From: Paracoccus fistulariae
GTDB lineage: Bacteria > Pseudomonadota > Alphaproteobacteria > Rhodobacterales > Rhodobacteraceae
Direction of reading: 5' to 3'
Assembly: GCF_028553785.1 (NCBI RefSeq)
Contig: NZ_CP067136.1
Location: 310,001-374,000, forward strand
Length of the DNA: 64,000 bases
Below are positions 16,829 through 25,510 of this stretch, piece after piece. The first letter of the stretch is position 1. Every line of letters begins with the position of its first letter. The translations under genes were made by a program, and so were the position numbers. The notes under the pieces were generated by a model that ran no database searches, was not told the origin of the DNA, and saw nothing but the letters and a program-made list of their open reading frames with translations.

Positions 16829-16856
16829 ATAACAAAACACAGCGTAACTTTGTTAT
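16829..16856. repeat. Perfect dyad upstream of maoC
   Basis: ATAACAAA at 16829-16836 and TTTGTTAT at 16849-16856 are exact inverted repeats with a 12-base spacer. Just downstream a TTGCTT (16861-16866) and TATGCA (16884-16889) at 17-base spacing could be the maoC promoter, which would place the dyad immediately upstream of the -35 box, typical of an activator or repressor site. Confidence 0.55.
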
Positions 16857-16932
16857 TTAGTTGCTTTCCGGGCCGTATGCTGCTATGCAGCATTTCAGTC
16901 AAACAGCCAAGGCAACCATGATGGGGCGACCA

Positions 16933-17376
16933 ATGCTGGATAATCTGCCACGCGGCACGATCGTCATTGAAGACCTGGAAATCGGGATGATGCGCTATCT
17001 GCAAAAGCAGATCACCGATGAGGATATCGAAGGCTTTGCAAAGATCTCGACCGATCACAACCCGGTGCATCTGGATGATGATTATGCGCAGGATACCATC
17101 TTCGAAGGCCGCATTGCCCATGGCATGCTGACGGCGGGGCTGATCTCGGCCGTGATCGGGGAACAGTTGCCGGGGCATGGCACGGTCTATCTGTCGCAGA
17201 CGCTGAAATTCATGGCGCCGGTGCGTCCCGGTGACATGGTCCGCGCCGAAGTCGCGGTCGAGGATATCCAGCATGCAAAACGACGTGTCACGCTTGCAAC
17301 CTGCTGTTACGTAGGTGATACCGTCGTTCTGAAAGGTGAGGCTGTTGTATTGGCGCCAAGCCGCAAGTTCGACTGA
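16933..17376 (+). CDS. MaoC-family (R)-specific enoyl-CoA hydratase
   Basis: Hot-dog-fold MaoC-like dehydratase of about 147 residues. The hydratase-2 catalytic motif is seen as DHNPVHLDDDYA, with the Asp and His that activate water, followed by GRIAHGMLTAGLIS. Members hydrate (R)-3-hydroxyacyl-CoA-forming enoyl-CoA and may feed polyhydroxyalkanoate synthesis, which is common in this group. Start: ATG 16933 has GGGGCGACC before it and gives MLDNLPRGT; in-frame ATGs at 16918 and 16921 are possible because AAGG precedes the first. ribF follows after about 30 bases. Confidence 0.88.
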   Translation: MLDNLPRGTIVIEDLEIGMMRYLQKQITDEDIEGFAKISTDHNPVHLDDDYAQDTIFEGRIAHGMLTAGLISAVIGEQLPGHGTVYLSQTLKFMAPVRPGDMVRAEVAVEDIQHAKRRVTLATCCYVGDTVVLKGEAVVLAPSRKFD

Positions 17377-17407
17377 CGGGGCGACCATTGGCCCCAGTGG
17401 GGGCGCA

Positions 17408-18340
17408 GTGCAGATCCATCGCGATTGGACAGGATTATCGGCCGATGCCAGGGGGGCGTCGGTCGCCATGGGCAATTTCGACGGCATCCATCGGGGCCAT
17501 CTGGCCGTCATCGACGCGGCCCGGCAGGCCAGCGATGCGCCGCTGGGCATCCTGACCTTCGAACCCCATCCCCGCCAGTTCTTCGCCCCTGACGCGCCGC
17601 CCTTCCGGCTGATGAATTCCGAATCCCGGGCCAACCGGCTGGCCCGTCTGGACGTGCAGCATCTGTATGAACTGCCCTTTGGCCCGGTTCTGGCCGGTCT
17701 GACGCCACGGGCTTTCGCGCAGCGGGTTCTGGTCGATGGTCTGGGCGTGCGCCATGTGACCGTGGGCTCTGATTTCTGCTTTGGCAAGGATCGTGCGGGC
17801 TCGGTGCAGACGTTGCGCGATCTGGGGGATGAGATGGGGTTCGGCGTCACCTCGGTGCCGCTTGTGGCGGCAGAGGACGGGCTGGATTACAGCTCGACCG
17901 CGATCCGCAAGGCGCTGTCCGATGGGCGGGTGGCGGATGCCAACCGCATGCTGGGCCACCTGCACCGCATCGAGGGAGAGGTGATCCACGGCAACAAGCG
18001 TGGCCGCGACTTCGGCTGGCCCACGGCGAATATGAAGATCGATGACCTGCACCTGCCGCGTCTGGGCGTTTATGCGGTGCTGGTCGATGTGCTGACCGGG
18101 CCGAACCGGCTGTCCTGCGGCGGCGTTGCCAGCATCGGCGTGCGCCCGATGTTTGGCCGCAATGAGCCCAATCTGGAGGTGCATCTGTTCGATTTCGACG
18201 GCGATCTTTACGGGCAGCACCTGTCGGTCGCCCTGGTCGATTTCCTGCGCGACGAAGAGAAATTCGACAGCGTGGATGTGCTGATCGACCAGATCGCCCG
18301 TGACGCCGAACAGGCGCGGGACATTCTGGCCCGGCTGTGA
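17408..18340 (+). CDS. ribF: Bifunctional riboflavin kinase / FMN adenylyltransferase
   Basis: 310-residue RibF. The N-terminal FAD-synthetase domain shows MGNFDGIHRGH (adenylyl-transfer HxGH-type motif) and the C-terminal flavokinase domain shows HGNKRGRDFGWPTANM. It converts riboflavin to FMN and then FAD. I use GTG 17408 (VQIHRDW), preceded by GGGGGCG; a longer frame opens upstream inside maoC but has no conserved sequence. The stop overlaps the ycgN start (TGATG at 18338-18342). Likely co-transcribed with maoC, ycgN and the aldolase. Confidence 0.94.
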   Translation: MQIHRDWTGLSADARGASVAMGNFDGIHRGHLAVIDAARQASDAPLGILTFEPHPRQFFAPDAPPFRLMNSESRANRLARLDVQHLYELPFGPVLAGLTPRAFAQRVLVDGLGVRHVTVGSDFCFGKDRAGSVQTLRDLGDEMGFGVTSVPLVAAEDGLDYSSTAIRKALSDGRVADANRMLGHLHRIEGEVIHGNKRGRDFGWPTANMKIDDLHLPRLGVYAVLVDVLTGPNRLSCGGVASIGVRPMFGRNEPNLEVHLFDFDGDLYGQHLSVALVDFLRDEEKFDSVDVLIDQIARDAEQARDILARL

Positions 18341-18780
18341 TGCGCGACAGGTTCTGGGAACTGCCACTTGCCGATCTGGCCCCCGATGAATGGGAGGCAC
18401 TGTGCGACGGCTGCGGCAAATGTTGCCTGAACAAGATCGAATATGAGGATACGGGCGAACTGGCCTTTACCCGCATCGCCTGCAAGCTGCTGGACGGGCA
18501 AAGCTGCCAATGCAGCAATTACGCCAACCGCCATCAATTCGTGCCGGAATGCGTGGTTCTGACGCCTGCAAAGGTGCGCGAAACCGCCTATTGGCTGCCC
18601 TCGACCTGCGCCTATCGGCTACGGCACGAGGGGCGGGCGCTGTATAAGTGGCATTACCTGATCTCGGGCGATCGCGAAGCGGTGCACAGGGCCGGGGTCA
18701 GCGTGCGCGGCTGGACGGTCAATGAGCTGACCATCAGCGAAGAGGATTGGGAAGATCACATCATCGAGGATCTGGCGTGA
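18340..18780 (+). CDS. YcgN-family cysteine-cluster protein (UPF0260)
   Basis: 146-residue protein of the YkgJ/YcgN cysteine-cluster family. The conserved pattern is CDGCGKCCLNK near residue 24, then C-x(5)-C-x-C (LLDGQSCQCSNY), and a downstream CVVLTPAKV and STCAYRL. These cysteines probably bind zinc or an Fe-S cluster; the cellular function is unknown. ATG 18340 overlaps the ribF stop by one base, and the gene ends in GTGA that overlaps the next start, so translation is probably coupled along the operon. Confidence 0.9.
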   Translation: MRDRFWELPLADLAPDEWEALCDGCGKCCLNKIEYEDTGELAFTRIACKLLDGQSCQCSNYANRHQFVPECVVLTPAKVRETAYWLPSTCAYRLRHEGRALYKWHYLISGDREAVHRAGVSVRGWTVNELTISEEDWEDHIIEDLA

Positions 18781-19820
18781 ATTTTTCTTCGGATAATGCC
18801 TGGGGGGCGCATCCGGCGGTTCTGGCCGCGCTGACCGCCTGCAATGACGGCGCGGTCATGGCCTATGGCGCCGATGCCGTCACCGCGCGGGCCGAGGCGG
18901 TGTTTCGCGAATTGCTGCAGGCGCCGCAGGCGGTGCTGCGCTTTGTGGCGACGGGAACGGCGGCCAATGCGCTGGCGCTGTCGCAGATCGCGCCACCCTA
19001 TGGCCGCATCTATTGCCACGAGGATGCCCATATCGAGACCAGCGAATGCGGCGCGCCCGAATTCTTTTCGGCCGGGGCCAAGCTGATCACGCTGCCGGGT
19101 GACGCGGGCAAGCTGACTCCCGAAACCCTCGCCGCCGCGATCCGTAGCGGAGAGAGCGAGGGGCTGAACGGCGGGCGCAATGCCGCCGTCTCGATCACCA
19201 ATGCGACGGAATGGGGCACGGTCTATTCGGTGGGCGAGGTTGCGGCCCTTGCCGCCATCACCCACAAGGCCGGCCTGCCGCTGCATCTGGACGGCGCGCG
19301 CTTTGCCAATGCCGTGGCCTCGCGGGGCGCATCAGCGGCGCAGATGAGCTGGCAGGTGGGCGTCGATGCGCTGTGTTTCGGCGGCACGAAGAACGGTGCC
19401 ATGGCGGCCGAGGCGGTGGTGTTCTTCGACCCGGCCCGGGCCGAGGGCTTTGACTATCGCCGCAAGCAATCGGGCCATGTCTTTTCCAAGCAACGCTTTC
19501 TGGCGGCGCAGATGCTGGCTTTGGCCAGTGACGGGCTGTGGCTGGATCTGGCGGCGCAGGCCAATGCGCGGGCCGCGCGGCTGGCCGAAGGGGTGCTGGC
19601 CGCCGGCGGCAGCCTGATGGTGCCGCGTCAGTCGAACGCGGTCTTTGCGCGGATTCCGGTCGAATTGCATCGCAAGGCGCAGGCGGCGGGGGTGATCTAT
19701 CACCTCTGGCCGGATCCTTGTCCGGGCGGCGATGACATGGTGGCGCTGCGTCTTGTGACGGCGTGGAACACGCCTGACGAGGATGTGCTGCGCTTCTGCG
19801 CGTTGCTGGCTCAGGGCTGA
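18777..19820 (+). CDS. Threonine aldolase-like PLP enzyme (beta-eliminating lyase family)
   Basis: 347-residue fold-type I PLP enzyme of the low-specificity L-threonine aldolase group, which splits threonine or allo-threonine to glycine and acetaldehyde. It begins VNFSSDNAWGAHPAVLAAL, a typical start, at GTG 18777 inside the ycgN stop (GTGA). The PLP lysine is Lys205 in FGGTKNG, and HLDGARFANA carries the PLP-pyridine Asp. Related beta-eliminating lyases share this signature, so the exact substrate is inferred. It converges on cinA with a ten-base overlap of the coding ends (19811-19820). Confidence 0.88.
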   Translation: MNFSSDNAWGAHPAVLAALTACNDGAVMAYGADAVTARAEAVFRELLQAPQAVLRFVATGTAANALALSQIAPPYGRIYCHEDAHIETSECGAPEFFSAGAKLITLPGDAGKLTPETLAAAIRSGESEGLNGGRNAAVSITNATEWGTVYSVGEVAALAAITHKAGLPLHLDGARFANAVASRGASAAQMSWQVGVDALCFGGTKNGAMAAEAVVFFDPARAEGFDYRRKQSGHVFSKQRFLAAQMLALASDGLWLDLAAQANARAARLAEGVLAAGGSLMVPRQSNAVFARIPVELHRKAQAAGVIYHLWPDPCPGGDDMVALRLVTAWNTPDEDVLRFCALLAQG

Positions 19821-20287
19821 TCGCGCAGCGCGTCCAGCAGCAGGTTCAGCGCGTGATCGACGGTGGCGGCGCGGACATGGCTGCGCCCGATCGCGCTGAA
19901 TTCGACCGTCTCGACCCTGACGCCATCCGGCTGCGCCAGCCCGAAGCAGACGCGACCCTCGGGTTTGTGATCGGATCCGCCCGGCCCGGCAATCCCCGTG
20001 ACCGCCACGGCGATCCCCGCGTCAGAGCGGTGCAATGCACCACGGGCCATTTCCGCCGCGACCTCGGGGCTGACGGCGCCATGATCGCGCAGGCTTTCGG
20101 CGCGCACGCCCAGCATCTGCTGCTTGGCGGCGTTGGAATAGGTGATGAAGCCGCGATCTACGGCGTCCGAGGAGCCGGGCACCTCGGTCAGGGCACCGAT
20201 GATCAGGCCGCCGGTGCAGCTTTCCGCCGTGGCGATCATCACGCCACGGTCGCGGGCGGCCTGCAGGACCCGGGCGGCCAGGCTCAT
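19811..20287 (-). CDS. CinA C-terminal-domain nicotinamide-nucleotide amidohydrolase (PncC-type)
   Basis: 158-residue stand-alone CinA C-terminal domain. The family signature is clear: TAESCTGGLIIGALTEVPGSS (residues about 20-40), GFITYSNAAKQQMLGV, and VTGIAGPGGSDHKPEGRVCFG. Such proteins (PncC/YgaD) deamidate NMN in pyridine nucleotide recycling. The N-terminal molybdopterin-binding-like CinA domain is absent, as in PncC. ATG at 20287 overlaps the pgpA stop (ATGA), making it the last gene of purL-ispDF-pgpA-cinA. Confidence 0.93.
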   Translation of the reverse strand: MSLAARVLQAARDRGVMIATAESCTGGLIIGALTEVPGSSDAVDRGFITYSNAAKQQMLGVRAESLRDHGAVSPEVAAEMARGALHRSDAGIAVAVTGIAGPGGSDHKPEGRVCFGLAQPDGVRVETVEFSAIGRSHVRAATVDHALNLLLDALRDQP

Positions 20288-20781
20288 GCCAGCATCATCG
20301 GGATGTGAAAGGCACCCGCCGCAATGACCGTGGCGATGCCCGCGAACAGCCCGGCCCACAGATCGTCCTTCATCACGCCCGCCACACCGCCGTCGCGATC
20401 CGCGCGCCCGACCAACCATGGTTTCCAGATATCGAACAGCCGGAAAAAGACAAAGGCCGCGACCCAGCCGGGATAGGGGAAATTATCGGCAGGCAGGCCC
20501 ATCATCCAGAAGCCGAAGGACGGAAAGCACAGGGCAAGCCATTGCCCCGCGACCTCGTCGATCACGATTTCGCTGCGGTCGGGATCGGCCATGCCTGCCG
20601 TATAGCGCGGCACCGCCCAGAAGCCTGCCAGCGTGACCAGAACCGTCGCCACCGCCAGCAGCGGGAAATGCCCGATCCGGTGCAGGATCAGCCCAAGCGC
20701 CACCGCGATGGCCGAAGCCCATGTTCCCGGCGCCGGGCGCAGCAGGCCCGCGCCGAAACAGATGCAAAGAAGTCGTTCCAT
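20284..20781 (-). CDS. pgpA: Phosphatidylglycerophosphatase A
   Basis: 165-residue integral membrane PgpA, which removes phosphate from phosphatidylglycerophosphate to make phosphatidylglycerol. Typical features: GLLRPAPGTWASAIAVALG at the N-terminus, DPDRSEIVIDEVAGQW with the catalytic acidic residues, and FVFFRLFDIWKPW in the second half. About four hydrophobic segments are present. It starts four bases after ispDF ends and overlaps cinA by four bases. Confidence 0.94.
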   Translation of the reverse strand: MERLLCICFGAGLLRPAPGTWASAIAVALGLILHRIGHFPLLAVATVLVTLAGFWAVPRYTAGMADPDRSEIVIDEVAGQWLALCFPSFGFWMMGLPADNFPYPGWVAAFVFFRLFDIWKPWLVGRADRDGGVAGVMKDDLWAGLFAGIATVIAAGAFHIPMMLA

Positions 20782-20785
20782 ATCC

Positions 20786-21927
20786 TCAGCCCTTCATCAG
20801 CGCGACGGTGGCGATGCTGGCGATACCTTCGCCGCGTCCGGTGAAGCCCAGCTTCTCCGAGGTGGTGGCCTTGACGCTGATCCGCGTCTGATCCACCCCG
20901 ATGATCTGGGCCAGACGCGCCTGCATCGCGGCGGCATGCGGCCCGATCTTGGGCGTCTCGCAGATCAGCGTCACATCGGCATTGCCGAAATCAAAGCCCC
21001 GCGCGCGGGCCAGATCGGCGGCATGTTTCAGAAAGACGGCACTGTCGGCGCCCTTCCATTGCGGGTCCGAAGGCGGGAAGTGCCGCCCGATATCGCCTTC
21101 GGCCAGCGCGCCATAGATCGCATCGGTCAGCGCATGCATGCCGACATCGGCATCGGAATGGCCGACCAGCCCGGCCGTATGAGGGATCTGAATGCCGCAC
21201 AGCCAGACATGATCGCCCGGCCCGAAGGCATGCACATCGAACCCATTGCCCAGACGAATATCCATCGCAGTCCCCAGCAGGTTTTCGGCCCGGGCAAAAT
21301 CCTCGGGCCAGGTGATTTTCAGATTGTCCTCGCTGCCTTGCGTGATGGCAACGCGGTGGCCCATGCGCAGGGCCAGTTCCACGTCATCGGCGGCCCCGTC
21401 GGGATGGGCGCGATGGGCGGCCAGAATATCCGGCAGGCTGAAGCCCTGCGGGGTCTGGGCGCGAAACAGCCCTTCGCGCGGCGCGGTCGCGGTAACATGG
21501 CCATCCTGCCCCCGCCACAGCGCGTCCGAGACGGGCAGGGCGGGCGCGGCGGCGATGGCGCCCTGTTGCAGCGCCCCGATCACGCCGCCGACCACCGCAT
21601 CCGTGACCAAAGGGCGCGCGCCGTCATGGATCAGCACATGGCTTGCCTGACCTTCCAGCGCCTGCAGCCCTGCCATGACGCTGGCCGATCGCGTCTCGGC
21701 CCCGGTGACGATGGTGACACGGCCTGCGAATTCGGCCAGCGCCTGCGCCATGTCCTGCGCATGGACGACCAGCACGACACGCTCAAAGCCACCAAAGGCG
21801 TCAACCGCGCGCGCCAGCACGCTGCGACCTGACAGATCCTGCCATTGCTTCGGCCTGCCGCCACCCGCGCGCAGGCCGCGACCCGCCGCCGTGATGATGG
21901 CGGCAAAGCCCGCTGGCGCGCGGATCG

Positions 21928-21931
<4 letters not shown>
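20786..21931 (-). CDS. ispDF: Bifunctional IspD/IspF, MEP isoprenoid pathway
   Basis: 381-residue fusion. IspD (2-C-methyl-D-erythritol 4-phosphate cytidylyltransferase) occupies residues 1 to about 220, with the nucleotide-binding [16 protein letters not shown] and [11 protein letters not shown]. IspF (MECDP synthase) follows from [10 protein letters not shown] (metal-binding Asp-x-His) through [19 protein letters not shown] and ends with [15 protein letters not shown]. The fusion is frequent in alphaproteobacteria, where the IspE gene is elsewhere. ATG at 21931 overlaps the purL stop (ATGA); pgpA follows after four bases. Confidence 0.96.
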
Positions 21932-24108
<2,177 letters not shown>

Positions 24109-24202
24109 ATGAGAGACCCTTCCAGCTGGCATGTTTGCCGCCTTTTATGGCGAGATGCCCTGCAGGGAAAGGGTTACAACGTCACCGATCCGGGCTGCGG
24201 AT

Positions 24203-24229
24203 AAAAAAAAGCCGGGCACGGAGCCCGGC
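24203..24229 (-). terminator. Rho-independent terminator on the minus strand
   Basis: GCCGGGC / GCCCGGC perfect 7-bp stem with a five-base loop; on the minus strand it is followed by eight T. It lies 220 bases downstream of the LysR stop and about 95 bases upstream of the purL start, so it ends the lysR transcript or a small RNA, or acts as an attenuator for purL. Confidence 0.88.
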
Positions 24230-24310
24230 CTAAGTCCAACAGGGAGGTAGAAGGAAATGAGCGCCTGAGCGTTTCATCACCTTCACAGCCGGATTTATGT
24301 GCAGAGCGCG
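24203..24310 (-). ncRNA. Possible small RNA ending at the 24203 terminator
   Basis: A minus-strand transcript ending at this terminator would carry the sequence CATTTCCTTCTACCTCCC just before the hairpin. CU-rich, anti-Shine-Dalgarno-like stretches next to a terminator are known from Rhodobacter small RNAs. The 5' end is not determinable; a lysR 3' UTR or a purL leader is equally possible. Confidence 0.28.
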
Positions 24311-24322
24311 AAGTGATCAAGT

Positions 24323-24341
24323 GTTAACGCAATGCGCTAAC
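24323..24341. repeat. Imperfect 19-bp palindrome
   Basis: GTTAACGCAATGCGCTAAC is a near-perfect palindrome (mismatches only at one symmetric pair and the centre). It lies between the terminator and the tRNA-like fragment and might be an operator. Confidence 0.4.
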
Positions 24342-24358
24342 GGCAAATCTGCTATGCA

Positions 24359-24392
24359 GTGGCGGAATGGCTACACGGATAGGTTGCAAATC
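24359..24392 (+). other. tRNA-Cys-like fragment (possible relic)
   Basis: GTGGCGGAATGG followed 13 bases later by TTGCAAATC reads like the D-arm and GCA anticodon loop of an alphaproteobacterial tRNA-Cys. The rest does not fold: the sequence either side of the anticodon loop (ATAGG / TCAAG) is not complementary, and no acceptor partner or normal T-arm follows. It is either a decayed tRNA fragment, for example from an old integration event, or chance. Confidence 0.3.
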
Positions 24393-24449
24393 AAGGGGTT
24401 CACGGAGGAATATGTATATGCAATAGGCGAAAACCTGCCGAAGCTTTCT

Positions 24450-25355
24450 TCAGGATGTCAAGTTTTCGCTTTGCATCCGGCGATAGCCCTGGATTTCTTC
24501 CAGCACAAAGTCGCGGAATGCGGCAACTCGGCGCGTCTGGCGCAGCTCTTCGGGATAGGCGAGGAAGACCGGCACCTCATCCGAATCGACATCGGGCAGA
24601 ACGCGGACAAGGCGGTCGTGATCCGCTGTCAGGTAATCGGGCAGGACGCCGATCCCGACATCTGCCAGAACCCCCTGAAGAACCCCGAAATAATTGTTCA
24701 CTGTGAGAGTCGAGGCGACATTCTGCGCCAGCACCTCTTGCACCAGCCGCGCGCCCGCTGCCACCTGCGGTTGATCGGGCTTCTGGCAGATCAGGCGATG
24801 TGGCGCCAGATCGCTGATCGATTCGGGGGTGCCCGCCTGCTCCAGATATTCGCGGGTCGCGTACATGCGCATGCGAATATTCAGCAATCTGCGCCGGATC
24901 AGGTCCGATTGCGTCGGCTCTTTCATGCGGATCGCCACATCGGCCTCGCGCATGGGCAGGTCCAGAACCCGCTCTTCCAGCAGCAGATCGATCTTGAGAT
25001 CGGGATATTTCGCGTAAAGCTTGCCCAGTCGCGGGGCCAGCCACAGCGTGCCGAATCCGACCGCGGTGGTGACCTTCAATTCGCCAAGCACATGTTCTTC
25101 GCTGTCGCGGATTCGCGCCGCAGCATTGTCCAGCCGACGCGCCATGGACGATGTCGCGTCGAACAGGAATTCGCCCTGCTCGGTCAGGATCAGACCACGG
25201 GCGTGGCGGTGAAACAGCGTCGTGCCCAGCGATTCTTCCAGCGCGCGAATCTGCCTGCTGACCGCTGATTGCGACAGGTGCAACGTGTCGCCGGCATGGG
25301 TCAGGCTACCCGCATCCGCGACGGCATGAAATATTCGAAGCTTATCCCAATCCAT
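24450..25355 (-). CDS. LysR-family transcriptional regulator
   Basis: 301-residue LysR-type regulator. The N-terminal winged helix-turn-helix is textbook (LRIFHAVADAGSLTHAGDTLHLSQSAVSRQIRALEESLG, residues 6-44); the remainder is a periplasmic-binding-like effector domain. It is divergent from the ior gene with 155 bp between them, and a perfect T-N11-A palindrome lies 27 bases from its start. LysR proteins usually control the divergent neighbour and themselves, so regulation of the indolepyruvate oxidoreductase gene is plausible. Effector unknown. Confidence 0.92.
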   Translation of the reverse strand: MDWDKLRIFHAVADAGSLTHAGDTLHLSQSAVSRQIRALEESLGTTLFHRHARGLILTEQGEFLFDATSSMARRLDNAAARIRDSEEHVLGELKVTTAVGFGTLWLAPRLGKLYAKYPDLKIDLLLEERVLDLPMREADVAIRMKEPTQSDLIRRRLLNIRMRMYATREYLEQAGTPESISDLAPHRLICQKPDQPQVAAGARLVQEVLAQNVASTLTVNNYFGVLQGVLADVGIGVLPDYLTADHDRLVRVLPDVDSDEVPVFLAYPEELRQTRRVAAFRDFVLEEIQGYRRMQSENLTS

Positions 25356-25381
25356 GCTGTTACAATCCTAACACGAAAGCC

Positions 25382-25396
25382 ATGCATTTTTTGCAT
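25382..25396. promoter_or_regulatory. Candidate LysR box (T-N11-A palindrome)
   Basis: ATGCATTTTTTGCAT is a perfect 15-bp interrupted palindrome (ATGCA/TGCAT, five-T centre) that contains T-N11-A, the LysR operator core. It lies 26 bp upstream of the LysR start and about 115 bp from the ior start. Confidence 0.55.
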
Positions 25397-25449
25397 ATCT
25401 ATCCCGAATGCTGCGTTCGGGCAAGGCGGCTTATCAGCGGCTTTTTTGG

Positions 25450-25478
25450 TTCATTAGTCAGCAATTCTGACCTATAAT
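25450..25478 (+). promoter_or_regulatory. Candidate promoter of the indolepyruvate oxidoreductase gene
   Basis: A consensus -10 TATAAT is at 25473-25478; a weak -35 TTCATT is at 25450-25455, 17 bases upstream. Between them GTCAG/CTGAC (25457-25471) forms a small dyad. The weak -35 would fit an activator-dependent promoter. The gene starts at 25511. Confidence 0.5.
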
Positions 25479-25510
25479 CAGGCGGGGCCATCAGGCAAGG
25501 GGATTCGAGG

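Larger units (their letters stand above)
24109..24449. other. 341-bp non-coding gap between purL and the LysR gene
   Basis: No protein gene is supported. The gap holds a strong minus-strand terminator (24203-24229), a CU-rich stretch just before it on the minus strand, an imperfect palindrome (24323-24341) and a tRNA-Cys-like fragment on the plus strand (24359-24392). These are listed separately. Confidence 0.6.

Noticed and set aside
24350..24420. Functional tRNA-Cys gene
   Set aside because: Anticodon-stem flanks do not pair and no acceptor or T arm is found; kept only as a possible relic.
24297..25268. Plus-strand open frame opposite the LysR gene
   Set aside because: Antisense shadow; the LysR helix-turn-helix on the minus strand is unambiguous.
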